From NCBI GenBank assembly GCA_021208685.1, contig JAJOJJ010000014.1:113380-177379 (forward strand): a stretch of 64,000 bases of DNA. Reading direction: 5' to 3'. A program made the position numbers and the translations under genes. Below, piece after piece: positions 28,969-37,566 of this stretch (position 1 is its first letter; every line of letters starts with the position of its first letter). This DNA comes from Saccharospirillaceae bacterium. GTDB taxonomy: Bacteria > Pseudomonadota > Gammaproteobacteria > Pseudomonadales > Oceanobacteraceae. The notes under the pieces are model-generated. The model was not told where the DNA came from. It was given only the letters and a program-made list of their open reading frames with translations, and searched no databases.

Positions 28969-29811
28969 TCAGCCTTTGCGACGACTCATGAATGCCAGTT
29001 TCTCCAGCAACTGTACATCCTGCTCATTTTTCAGCAGTGCGCCGTAAAGCGGAGGAATGGCTTTCGTGTGATCGGCATTACGCAATACGTCCGGCCCGAT
29101 CTCATCGGCCATGAGCAGCTTCAGCCAATCAATCAGTTCGGAGGTAGACGGCTTTTTCTTCAGGCCCGGTACCTTCCGCACATCAAAGAAAACATCCAGA
29201 GCATCGCGCACCAGCTCGGCCTGGATGCGCGGAAAATGCACATCGACAATGGCTTTCATGGTGTCACGATCCGGGAAGTCGATGTAATGGAAGAAACAGC
29301 GACGCAAAAATGCATCCGGCAGTTCTTTCTCATTGTTACTGGTAATCAGGATGATCGGACGGTGTCTGGCGACAATGCGTTCCTGCGTTTCGTACACGAA
29401 GAACTCCATCTTATCGAGTTCCAGCAGCAGGTCATTGGGGAATTCGATGTCGGCCTTATCAATCTCATCAATCAGCAGAACAACCGGCTTATCGGCTGTA
29501 AACGCCTGCCACAACTTGCCTTTAACGATGTAGTTGGCAATGTCATGAACTTTATCAACACCCAGCTGGGAATCCCGCAGGCGCGATACGGCGTCGTATT
29601 CATACAACCCCTGATGGGCCTTGGTTGTACTTTTGATATGCCATTGAATAAGGTCAGTACCCAGCGACTCGGCCAACTGCTCCGCCAGCATGGTTTTACC
29701 GGTACCCGGCTCTCCTTTTAACAGCAGCGGACGCTGCAATGCGATGGCTGCATTCACGGCCAGTTGCAGATCCGGTGTTGCAACGTATTCCTGGGTACCC
29801 TGAAACTTCAT
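28969..29811 (-). CDS. MoxR-family AAA+ ATPase
   Basis: This ~280-residue ATPase has Walker A (LLKGEPGTGKTMLAEQLA, ~residue 30), Walker B (PVVLLIDEIDKAD), sensor 1 (ILITSNNEKELPDAF) and the arginine-finger RRCFFHYIDFPD. MoxR proteins couple ATP hydrolysis to maturation of protein complexes through VWA partners. The ATG at 29811 is preferred because AGAGG lies six bases upstream; an ATG at 29832 is possible. It is followed by a CoxE-like VWA gene and preceded by a membrane VWA gene. Confidence 0.92.
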   Translation of the reverse strand: MKFQGTQEYVATPDLQLAVNAAIALQRPLLLKGEPGTGKTMLAEQLAESLGTDLIQWHIKSTTKAHQGLYEYDAVSRLRDSQLGVDKVHDIANYIVKGKLWQAFTADKPVVLLIDEIDKADIEFPNDLLLELDKMEFFVYETQERIVARHRPIILITSNNEKELPDAFLRRCFFHYIDFPDRDTMKAIVDVHFPRIQAELVRDALDVFFDVRKVPGLKKKPSTSELIDWLKLLMADEIGPDVLRNADHTKAIPPLYGALLKNEQDVQLLEKLAFMSRRKG

Positions 29812-29962
29812 GCGAACCTCTAAGTCATTCATTCGACAAAACAGGTCAGCAGTATAAGTATGGGGGTGCTTATCAGCAAGGCATTAGCAGCCAGCGACCA
29901 TCCCTGGGCACCGGACACCGCTATTGCAGGGTTTGCAGCGCCTGCCGTACGGCAGACATTCT

Positions 29963-32173
29963 TCAGGCAGGTTTATCGGGGTCATCGCGGGTGTCGAACT
30001 CCCCCCAATCGTCATCCGCCGCTTTGTCTTCCTCAGGGTCAATATCAAAGTCATCATCCATTGCAACGTTGATGTCCGCATCCCCTCCCATCGATGACGG
30101 CGTAGCCGCCGGTAACGGGATCTCCTCTTCTGATTCACCGTCAAAGGCATCAAAATCACCGCCGAAGTCGTCATCATGAAGATCCGTATTGGGTAAATCA
30201 TCCGGCAACGTCTTGTGCTCGGCGGTAGCGCTTGTGTCGTTTTTCTGGCGACGCTTCATGAACCACCAATACCCCGCGCCACCGAATATCACCAGATTCC
30301 CCATCGCGAGCAGAGCATAAACCCACCAGGCAACACCTTCCTCATCAGCAGCCGGCTCTTCTGCTTCCGCCGCCTGCTCAGCAAAACGTTTGGCAAGATC
30401 CGGCTTCACCGGCTCAGCAACCGGGACAGGTTCTGCCGACGTTTCTTCCGCTGCTTTTTCGTCGGCCCCGGCAGGTTCTGTAACCGCAGGTGGGGCTGTG
30501 TCAGCGTTGCTTTCCGCCGCCGCAGCAACCTCTTCATTCACGGAGACAGCCGTGGCCGCAACAGTATCATCCTCCTGATGTTCTGTTGCAGCCGGTGCAT
30601 CAGGATCCGGCAAGGGAAACTCAATCCGGATGTCGTCAGGTTTGCTTTTAAAGGTCGCCCCACCGTTGGATACACCACGGATATTCAGAACGACGTCATA
30701 GTTTCCGGGGCCTTTGTCGGCGCGCAAATCCAACAGCCATGCCTGACGTTCCGCATTGAACTCCATGGACTGTATGATCGAGCTTTCATCCGGGCTGCTG
30801 ATTTTTGCAATCACCCGACTGAGGGCCGAATCGACATCAGCACCTTCCGGAATAACACGAATTTCAACCCGCTGCTCCGCCGGCAGCGGATTAACTTCAA
30901 CGCGCAGCGGCTCCATTAAGGTTGAACTCAACACCTGACGGCGCTGGAATGTGCGGCCAACAGCATTAATTTCAAAGCGATATTCGCCAACTTGTGACAA
31001 GCGGGTTAGTGCTTCACGGAAGATGCCATCCGGCGGCAGTTTTTCCGGGTCTGACAGCAATTTACTGCCAGAGCGCCCATCCGGTGCGGTTACTTTCAGG
31101 CTGATATCCGTTAACCGTAATATTGCATCTTCGGTAACAACCGAACCGGCATTTTTCAGTGCAATGGCGAGATCAATCGGATTACCAGAAAACAGACTGA
31201 CTGGCAGACCATCAACCGCTAAGGTCAGGTCGGATAAAATCTGTACCCGGTTATCCGGGTCAAGATCGGCATCAGCAATCCAACTCCCGGCTTCCGGCGA
31301 CTGCACGGTGATCAGGTCAAAATTCACATCCTGATGCCAGCGTACCGATGCCTGCTGCTGCACTTCCTGATAGGCGATAACCGTGCCGTCGGGTTGAATA
31401 AGGCGGGTTTCCTTACCTCCGCCTTTACGGAAAATAAGCGCAGTAAATTCTTTGACACTGGCATCGATATCAAAGCGGTTATTTTCCATCGGCACCTGCT
31501 CAACCGGTACCGCACGATCAAAAGCCTTCAGAAAGGCTTTGAGTAATTCATCGGCATCCGAGGCCTGCAGAAACAGACCGCCGGTCTCCAGCGATATTTG
31601 TTGCAGTAATTCCTTATCTGCGCCTTCCGATAACGCCAGGGTATGAATGCGCGCACCGGCAGCCGCGTAGACGGGCAAAACATCCCGGAAAAGACGGTTC
31701 TTTTCTGCGGCATTGATAACACCGGCATCCTGCCCCGCTTCCGCCATATCTATTTTGCCGTCCGTCAGCAGAATCACGCTGTGACTGAAGCCACTGTCGG
31801 CGGCAATCTTCCAGCTGGCCCGGGCCAGCGCATCCGTCAGATTGGTACGCAAACCAACGGAATTAATGGCTTGCCCCTGAGCTTTGGCAGCGTCGCGCCA
31901 TGCCTGATCGACCAAACCAAGCGGCACCAGCATGTTGACATAGCGGCCAAAGGTCCAGACTCCGGACTGAGACTGATCGGGTAATAATTCAACCAGCAGA
32001 TTTAAGGCAGGAATACGCAGATTATCAGGGTCCGTCTCCTTCATGCTGCCGGAAATATCGATAATAATGCGTACATCAGAGGGTTTGGCCGACGGTTCTG
32101 CCGCAAACGCGGCAGAAAAAAACGACAGGAGTGATAAAAATACCACCCCCGACAGCCAACGATTAATCATCAT
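29963..32173 (-). CDS. Membrane-anchored VWA protein with acidic cytoplasmic tail
   Basis: A ~736-residue protein: signal peptide (FLSLLSFFSAAFAAEP), VWA domain with intact MIDAS (VRIIIDISGSMKETD, ~40), beta-rich middle region, and an Ala/Glu/Pro-rich linker. A single membrane helix (VYALLAMGNLVIFGGAGYWW, ~640) leads to an acidic tail (many Asp/Glu). The VWA domain should be periplasmic. The ATG at 32173 has GGGAG upstream; a TTG at 32191 is less likely. It is followed by moxR and starts 23 bp after the preceding membrane gene. Confidence 0.82.
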   Translation of the reverse strand: MMINRWLSGVVFLSLLSFFSAAFAAEPSAKPSDVRIIIDISGSMKETDPDNLRIPALNLLVELLPDQSQSGVWTFGRYVNMLVPLGLVDQAWRDAAKAQGQAINSVGLRTNLTDALARASWKIAADSGFSHSVILLTDGKIDMAEAGQDAGVINAAEKNRLFRDVLPVYAAAGARIHTLALSEGADKELLQQISLETGGLFLQASDADELLKAFLKAFDRAVPVEQVPMENNRFDIDASVKEFTALIFRKGGGKETRLIQPDGTVIAYQEVQQQASVRWHQDVNFDLITVQSPEAGSWIADADLDPDNRVQILSDLTLAVDGLPVSLFSGNPIDLAIALKNAGSVVTEDAILRLTDISLKVTAPDGRSGSKLLSDPEKLPPDGIFREALTRLSQVGEYRFEINAVGRTFQRRQVLSSTLMEPLRVEVNPLPAEQRVEIRVIPEGADVDSALSRVIAKISSPDESSIIQSMEFNAERQAWLLDLRADKGPGNYDVVLNIRGVSNGGATFKSKPDDIRIEFPLPDPDAPAATEHQEDDTVAATAVSVNEEVAAAAESNADTAPPAVTEPAGADEKAAEETSAEPVPVAEPVKPDLAKRFAEQAAEAEEPAADEEGVAWWVYALLAMGNLVIFGGAGYWWFMKRRQKNDTSATAEHKTLPDDLPNTDLHDDDFGGDFDAFDGESEEEIPLPAATPSSMGGDADINVAMDDDFDIDPEEDKAADDDWGEFDTRDDPDKPA

Positions 32174-32196
32174 AACTGCTCCCGGGGGCAAGACTG

Positions 32197-32865
32197 TTAC
32201 AGGTTGGATTCGAGTACGCGACGGCCTTTCTCCGTGATATGCCAGCGCACACCGTTTTTACCACTGACCTTACCGGCCAGACTGCGGGTTACCAGTACAT
32301 GCAACGTTTTCAGAATGGTCGACTCTTCTTCATTTGCTTCACGACAAACCCCCGCCAGTGAACGGAAAATAAACCGTCCGCTGGACAGGATTTTCAGAAC
32401 ATGGGTCGAGGTAACATCCAGTTCATCATTAACCTGAACAACCTGCGGATCTTCACCGCTGGTATCCTGTTCAGTTTCAGTATCAATCAGCGGCAGCAGT
32501 TCACTCTGAATAATACGCAAATTCTGTTGTACTTCTTCGGAACGCTGCTTCGCGACCTGTGCTTCATTAAGAATCCGGTCAGACAGATTGTCGATAAAGA
32601 AGCGGCTCAGCAGTGCTGAAATAAGACAGAAGCCGGTAAAAATAAGCAGACGCGAAGGATCACCCTGACTTTCAAGCACAAGTTCGCTGTTCACCATATC
32701 CAGCACCACCGGTACCAGAAATGACGCCCCTACACCGACCACTAAAAATCGTGGCAGACTTGCTGCATCAGGATCTTTATCCCCATACAGATAATAATTC
32801 ACCAGCCCCCCAAAAATGCCAGCCAACAGCATCACAGTTGCCAGAATGAAGATATGATTAGCCAT
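32197..32865 (-). CDS. Membrane protein with C-terminal winged-helix-like region
   Basis: The 222-residue protein has three or four hydrophobic segments (FILATVMLLAGIFGGLVNYY, FLVVGVGASFLVPVVLDMV, LLIFTGFCLISALLSRFF). A charged helical linker and a C-terminal HTH-like region follow (STILKTLHVLVTRSLAGKV, then GVRWHITEKGRRVLES), like a MarR/winged-helix tail. It resembles proteins annotated as YEATS-associated helix-containing, though this is from memory of the pattern. It is the first gene before the VWA-MoxR set. Confidence 0.72.
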   Translation of the reverse strand: MANHIFILATVMLLAGIFGGLVNYYLYGDKDPDAASLPRFLVVGVGASFLVPVVLDMVNSELVLESQGDPSRLLIFTGFCLISALLSRFFIDNLSDRILNEAQVAKQRSEEVQQNLRIIQSELLPLIDTETEQDTSGEDPQVVQVNDELDVTSTHVLKILSSGRFIFRSLAGVCREANEEESTILKTLHVLVTRSLAGKVSGKNGVRWHITEKGRRVLESNL

Positions 32866-32943
32866 GTTTCCAACCTCTCATCCGTTAGAGCGCAGGCTCT
32901 GCTGCCCCTAATCCGATTACTCCACTGACGGAAAACCCCAAGT

Positions 32944-33214
32944 TTAAAGGCGCCTCTGAATAATTCAGTGCCCGCTTCGGCTTACTGAAAACGTTCAGAT
33001 CAAGGCGCCACGTTGAAGGCATAGCGGGTTACGCCAAAACGTGGCAACACCGAGCTGGACGTTTTCAGCAAGCCCCGAAGGGCGTGGGCTGCAGAGCGTT
33101 TTGACGGTGTTGTCGATTTCATAAAGGACTCGCCATTCACTTCAATCGACGCCTTGTCAAAAGCACTCTGCAGCACTCACGCGAAGCTGTGCAGAATTAT
33201 TCAGAGGTGCCTTA
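32944..33214. mobile_element. MITE-like element with 20-bp terminal inverted repeats
   Basis: The outer 20 bp, AAGGCGCCTCTGAATAATTC, are repeated in inverted form at the right end with one mismatch. Inside lies a second inverted pair: GCCCGCTTCGGCTTACTG...AAACG against CGTTTTCAGCAAGCC...GGGC. The ~270-bp unit carries no transposase and no ORF of weight, so it looks like a non-autonomous insertion of IS5-like type. It fills much of the 636-bp gap between two minus-strand operons. No clear target-site duplication was identified. The rest of the gap (33215-33501) is AT-rich and holds nothing recognisable. Confidence 0.72.
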
Positions 33215-33501
33215 AGTACTGCTCCGGATCGCACCGGTCACCTGAAGAAGACCGGCAGAAATACAGAACACTCCTGCATTAAACCTAGCAAAGTTTTATG
33301 GGTTAGCCAGAAAAGTAATAAAAAAAATGCGGGACTGGGAAATTGCGGGCATTAAAAATAAACACACGACGTGAGCGCCGAAAGCCATTGTTTATTTATT
33401 GAACAACTGATTAGAGATACGTTGAGGATGCCGGGTTATCCGACGCAGAAAAATAAAGCCGTATTATGAGCATGGCGGGTACTGCGATAAAAAAGGCGCA
33501 C

Positions 33502-33873
33502 TCAGTGCGCCTCAGACTGTTCATTATCGTTTGCAAGCCGACTTCGCATCCAGAGCAGCAGCTGACGCAGCCCCAGCACCAGAACCCCCACACACAGCGC
33601 CGCCAGCAACCAGCTCAGTGCATACATTGCAGCATTCAAACCTTCACTGATCGCAGTAAACGGCAGAACCACCAGTACGGGAGCAAAATAATTGGAATCC
33701 TGGGCAATGGGCGCCGGTGTAAACAACAAAACAGCACCCATCATGCGTAAAAAACGCCGGACATCACTGTCATGCGCCAACCAGAAAAACATCCGGTTCC
33801 AGCACCAGTACCCCACAAGGGCCGAAACCAGATAAGCCATCCAAAAAGGTAAAAACTGAATTATGCCTTCCAT
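33502..33873 (-). CDS. Small integral membrane protein, unknown function
   Basis: The ~123-residue protein has three hydrophobic segments (FLPFWMAYLVSALVGYWCW, MMGAVLLFTPAPIA..FAPVLVVLP, YALSWLLAALCVGVLVLGL) and a charged C-terminus. The ATG at 33873 fits an AGGAT upstream; it overlaps ycgN by 13 bp. It is the last gene of the dnaX operon direction. Family not recognised. Confidence 0.7.
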   Translation of the reverse strand: MEGIIQFLPFWMAYLVSALVGYWCWNRMFFWLAHDSDVRRFLRMMGAVLLFTPAPIAQDSNYFAPVLVVLPFTAISEGLNAAMYALSWLLAALCVGVLVLGLRQLLLWMRSRLANDNEQSEAH

Positions 33874-34301
33874 ATAATACGATCCTGCCATTCTTCCTCG
33901 GGAATCTGATCATCGGCAATTCCCTTATTAAGAATTGAAATTCCCGCTTCATGCACGGAGGCCGGGTTTCCTGAAATCAGCGGATGCCAGTCAAACAATG
34001 GTTTTTTTTCTGCCAGCAAACGGTAGGCACAGGTCTCAGGCAACCAGAAAAAACTTTCCGCCTGCTCCGGACTCAGCCAGACACAATTCGGTACTTTAAC
34101 AGTGCGTTCCTGATAAACCGTACAACGGCAATTGCTGGTATCCATATAGCGACAATGAACATCGGTGTAATAGACCTCACCACTGTCTTCGTCTTCAAGT
34201 TTATGAAGACAACACAAACCGCAGCCGTCGCACAAAGACTCCCACTCTGAGCGGTTCATCTCACGCAGCGTTTTCTCTTGCCAGAAAGGTTTAGCGCTCA
34301 T
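33861..34301 (-). CDS. ycgN: YcgN family (UPF0260) cysteine-cluster protein
   Basis: A 146-residue protein with the UPF0260 pattern: FWQEKTLREM start, the cysteine cluster CDGCGLCCLHKLED (~24-36), CRYMDTSNCRCTVY (~50-63) and PNCVWL. The Cys pattern suits metal or Fe-S binding. The function is not established. It overlaps ycgL by 4 bp, a conserved neighbourhood in gammaproteobacteria. Confidence 0.93.
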   Translation of the reverse strand: MSAKPFWQEKTLREMNRSEWESLCDGCGLCCLHKLEDEDSGEVYYTDVHCRYMDTSNCRCTVYQERTVKVPNCVWLSPEQAESFFWLPETCAYRLLAEKKPLFDWHPLISGNPASVHEAGISILNKGIADDQIPEEEWQDRIIWKA

Positions 34302-34582
34302 TCTTTGTCCAGCTTGCAGAACAGATCGAGCATGTAAGTCTCTTTGGCAGGAGGCATCTGCAGATAAAACCCCTGCTCATCCAGTGCGTTTAGAACCTTA
34401 TCGATATCGGCTCTGGCCAGCTTTTTTTCCGGCGTCAGGATCATGGTCATTGCCAGTTCAGGTTTGCCAAACTGTTCAAGCAGCGCATCAGGAACACGCG
34501 TCAGCGCGTCTTTGCGGGAAACATAGAGATAGGTTTCATCTTTCTTTTTCGTCTTATAGACGTCACACAGCACTTTCGTCAT
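34298..34582 (-). CDS. ycgL: YcgL family (UPF0745) protein
   Basis: A 94-residue protein with the YcgL pattern: CDVYKTKKKDETYLYV at the start, VPDALLEQFGKPELAMTMIL in the middle and GFYLQMPP near the end. The role is unknown. It overlaps the end of rnd by 20 bp, and rnd-ycgL-ycgN is a conserved order in gammaproteobacteria. Confidence 0.92.
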   Translation of the reverse strand: MTKVLCDVYKTKKKDETYLYVSRKDALTRVPDALLEQFGKPELAMTMILTPEKKLARADIDKVLNALDEQGFYLQMPPAKETYMLDLFCKLDKE

Positions 34583-35744
34583 GGGTCGGTTTTCTCAGTG
34601 AGATCACTCTCGTCTGATCCTGCAATATCATCATTAAATAATCCCCGATTTCCGCCTTACGCCAGCCACTGAGGCTTTCCGGCAATTTAAAGGGGCCATT
34701 CGGGTATCCGGAGCGAACCAGCGCTTCCAGAGCTTTTTTTCTTGCCAGCAGATCGGGCGGAATATTCAGCAGCTCCGCCTTACTGACCACGGTTTCTTTG
34801 AGTAATTTAAGCCACTGCCCAGCCTGCGGTGACAGCGGCTTATCAAGCGGTCTCGGCCACAGACTTTTATCCATTGCCTGAATCTGACCGACCATATCAA
34901 GCAGTATCTTACCGTCTTCACGCACAGACTGCGGGCGCATTCCGGCCTTGATCAACTGGTCGCGGTTACGGGGTTTAAAGCGCGCAATATTCCACAGACA
35001 GTTGTCATCCACAACTTTACTGCGTGGCACATTGCGTTCACGCGCCTGCTGTTCACGCCATAACACCAGATGCTGTAACAGCAATAACTCCTGAGGCCGT
35101 AACTTCCACGCCAGCTTGACCCTGCGGAAATACAGACTGGCCTTTTCTGCTTTCTCCGACAGCGTCAGCAGGCGTTCGCAATCTTCAGCCAACCAGGACT
35201 GACGGCCCAGTTTTTTCAGCAGCGACACCAGCTTGGGATACAAGCGGTAAAGGTAATGAACATCCGCGACCGCATAACTGATCTGCTCCTCACGCAACGG
35301 CCGCATCAGCCAGTTCGAGCGGGTTTCTTCTTTCGGCAGGTTAATATTCAGCACTTCTTTTACCAGACGCTGAAACCCAAGTGAGGCGCCCAGTCCGGCC
35401 ATGGCTCCACCAATCTGAGTATCGGCCAATGGTGCCGGAACAACCCCAGTCAGGCGGCGAAAAACCTCAAGATCTTCGCTGCAGGCATGAAATACTTTGA
35501 CAACCAGCGGGTGCAGAAGGACTTCCACTAGAGGTTGCCAGTCACTGATGGTCAGCGGATCAATCAGATAGCTGCCATGACTGTCGGCAATCTGCAACAG
35601 CCCCGCCTCAGGATAAAAAGTCGTGGTCCGGACGAATTCAGTATCTACGGCGAGATAAGCCTCCTGACACCACAAACGGCAGGCATCCTGCAGCTGCTCT
35701 CCGGTCGTAATCCATTGCGGTTCAGGAATTTTCAGGCGCGTCAT
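34563..35744 (-). CDS. rnd: Ribonuclease D
   Basis: A 393-residue 3'-5' exoribonuclease for tRNA 3' maturation. The DEDD-type exonuclease domain is visible: AVDTEFVRTTTFYPEAGL (Asp, Glu), VKVFHACSEDLEVF (Asp) and ISYAVADVHYLYRLYP (Tyr, Asp). An HRDC region (ERNVPRSKVVDDNCLWNIA) follows. It overlaps recR by 4 bp and ycgL by 20 bp in the dnaX-ybaB-recR-rnd operon. Confidence 0.95.
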   Translation of the reverse strand: MTRLKIPEPQWITTGEQLQDACRLWCQEAYLAVDTEFVRTTTFYPEAGLLQIADSHGSYLIDPLTISDWQPLVEVLLHPLVVKVFHACSEDLEVFRRLTGVVPAPLADTQIGGAMAGLGASLGFQRLVKEVLNINLPKEETRSNWLMRPLREEQISYAVADVHYLYRLYPKLVSLLKKLGRQSWLAEDCERLLTLSEKAEKASLYFRRVKLAWKLRPQELLLLQHLVLWREQQARERNVPRSKVVDDNCLWNIARFKPRNRDQLIKAGMRPQSVREDGKILLDMVGQIQAMDKSLWPRPLDKPLSPQAGQWLKLLKETVVSKAELLNIPPDLLARKKALEALVRSGYPNGPFKLPESLSGWRKAEIGDYLMMILQDQTRVISLRKPTHDESAV

Positions 35745-36370
35745 TTTTCAGCTCCGCCCAGACTACAACCGGCGACAGACATGCACTGCTCACGCTGCAA
35801 ATCCGTAGTCAGCTGATGCGGGGTTAGTCGCTGCACATCGCAGGCAAGGTCCGCCAACATATCGTCTATAAATTGCGCAGTGGCTTCGGCCTCAACGGAG
35901 GGCTCCAGAACAATCAGCAGCGATAAAGACCGGGCCGCAGGCCCCGGACATTTGCTGTCAGACTGAAGACCCGCGAGCAAGGATTCAACCCGTTGCTTCA
36001 GTTGTGGCAAATGCAGCTGGCGCGGGCCGATTCCCGCCACCGGCGACAGCAGACCATGCAAAATAAAATAACCGCCGCGGTAGCCGGCGCCTTCCCAGAA
36101 GGCCTGATCATCAACGCCAGCCAGCACTAATAGCTGCGATTGCTGACGCCCTGCATCGGCACAGAGCGTACAGACCGGCGCCAGACTATAACTCCGGCAT
36201 TGACTGCAATGCTGCAGGGTATCGCGCGCACACTGAATCGCCTGCTGCAAGCGCGCACCAAGGTCATGCTCCAGTACATGCTGAGCAAGACGCGCGGCTG
36301 CACGAGGACCGATACCAGGCAAAGCATCGAAGCACTCAATCAGCTGGCGGTATGCTGCGGGAAGCTGCAT
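35741..36370 (-). CDS. recR: Recombination protein RecR
   Basis: A 209-residue RecR, part of the RecFOR gap-repair pathway that loads RecA. Visible: the HhH segment LPGIGPRAAARLAQHVL, the zinc finger CSQCRSYSLAPVCTLC, the Toprim core (LLVLAGVDDQAFWEGAGYRG to YFILHGLLSPVAGIGP) and ATAQFIDDML. It starts 1 bp after the ybaB stop and overlaps rnd by 4 bp. Confidence 0.95.
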   Translation of the reverse strand: MQLPAAYRQLIECFDALPGIGPRAAARLAQHVLEHDLGARLQQAIQCARDTLQHCSQCRSYSLAPVCTLCADAGRQQSQLLVLAGVDDQAFWEGAGYRGGYFILHGLLSPVAGIGPRQLHLPQLKQRVESLLAGLQSDSKCPGPAARSLSLLIVLEPSVEAEATAQFIDDMLADLACDVQRLTPHQLTTDLQREQCMSVAGCSLGGAEK

Positions 36371-36371
36371 G

Positions 36372-36698
36372 TCAGAACGGTAATTTCATGCCCGCAGGCA
36401 GACCCATTCCAGCCGTGAGCTTAGCCATTTGCTCCTGATTCTGCTGTTCAATTTTACGCACGGCATCATTCACGGCCGCCGCCAGCAGGTCTTCCAGCAT
36501 TTCTTTGTCTTCTTCCATGATGGAATCATCCAGCTCGACACGTTTGACATCGTGACGGCCATTCATGGTCACTTTGACCAATCCGGCACCCGATTCCCCC
36601 GTCACTTCAGCATCCGCCAGTCTGGCTTGCGCCTGCTGCAGCTGTTCCTGCATCTTCTGGGCCTGCTTCATCAGGTTCCCCATTCCGCCTTTCATCAT
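36372..36698 (-). CDS. ybaB: YbaB/EbfC nucleoid-associated protein
   Basis: A ~108-residue DNA-binding protein with the family start [20 protein letters not shown] and [16 protein letters not shown]. The last residues [12 protein letters not shown] are typical. The ATG at 36698 is chosen because GGAGA lies just upstream; the ATG at 36710 is part of that site. It belongs to the conserved dnaX-ybaB-recR set. Confidence 0.93.
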   Translation of the reverse strand: MMKGGMGNLMKQAQKMQEQLQQAQARLADAEVTGESGAGLVKVTMNGRHDVKRVELDDSIMEEDKEMLEDLLAAAVNDAVRKIEQQNQEQMAKLTAGMGLPAGMKLPF

Positions 36699-36752
36699 AA
36701 GATTCTCCATTATCGGTATTGAGCTTTACGGCCATTGATCTGGCCGACGGTA

Positions 36753-37566
36753 TTAACTGACAGGACGAATACTGTCATCCACGACGAATCCACCAAATTC
36801 CGCCAGAATCCGCTGCACCAGTGGATCGGCCTCAATCGCTTGCTTGGCGCCATAGTGTGCTTCTGCCGCTTGCCGCTGACGACGCTGTTCAGGCGTTTCG
36901 CCCCGCGGAAGCTGTAACGTCATTTCAACCAACGCCTGTGGCAGCCACTCGCGCATGGCCTCCTGTACACGCAGGCGCTGTGCATCGCTGAATAATGCCC
37001 CCTGAACCGGATCAACATCAAACACATAGCGCTCTCCATCCACCTGCACCAACGCACTGTTGCGGGCAATGGCCATTGGCAGTCCGGCAAGTTTCAGCCG
37101 GGTAACCCACTGCCACCAGGTGGAAGGTGTCAGCGTATCAGCAGCCTGCTCAACGAATGACTCGGCGGCATGAGCGGATGCACGGCCAACGGAAGAACCG
37201 GCGGATGAATCAATGCTGTTCGGGACTGCTGGGCTGACATCAGCATCAGCATCAGCATCAGCATCTGCATCTGCACCGGCATCAAATGTGGCATGGCCGG
37301 TATCCGTTACGTCAGAATTTCCCTGAGCAGAATCCTCACTGAGTGAGTGATCCGGTAAAGCATCGATTGAATCAGAACCTGCAGAAGCCTCTGACGAGGA
37401 TGACCCGTGCTCAGCAACCACCGCCCCGATATCAACCGATGTGGCAACCGGCGCAGCAATGCTGGCAACGTCTGCATCCCTGCCGGAAAGGGGGGTAGCA
37501 ACAGCGGCGCCGGAAGATAAAGACTGAAACGCATTCAGTGACTCAGGACTGAGACACTTTTTTTTT
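36753..37566 (-). CDS. dnaX: DnaX tau-specific C-terminal region, in the -1 frame relative to the gamma part
   Basis: The frame entered by moving one base back at the A9 run is open for about 270 codons. It encodes what tau normally carries beyond gamma: an Ala/Ser/Asp-rich linker with a DADADADADADAD tract (~37235-37275), then a folded end (STWWQWVTRLKLAGLPMAIA, LPRGETPEQRRQRQAAEAHY, final SIRPVS) like the alpha-binding domain. It must be joined to the gamma part by -1 slippage, by an extra A in the mRNA, or by a corrected A10 in the genome. On its own it has no good start. Confidence 0.8.
37235..37275. repeat. Hexanucleotide tandem repeat in the dnaX tau linker
   Basis: CAGCAT/CTGCAT units repeat about six times and encode an Asp-Ala tract in the tau linker. 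Such repeats can vary in copy number without changing frame. Confidence 0.8.
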
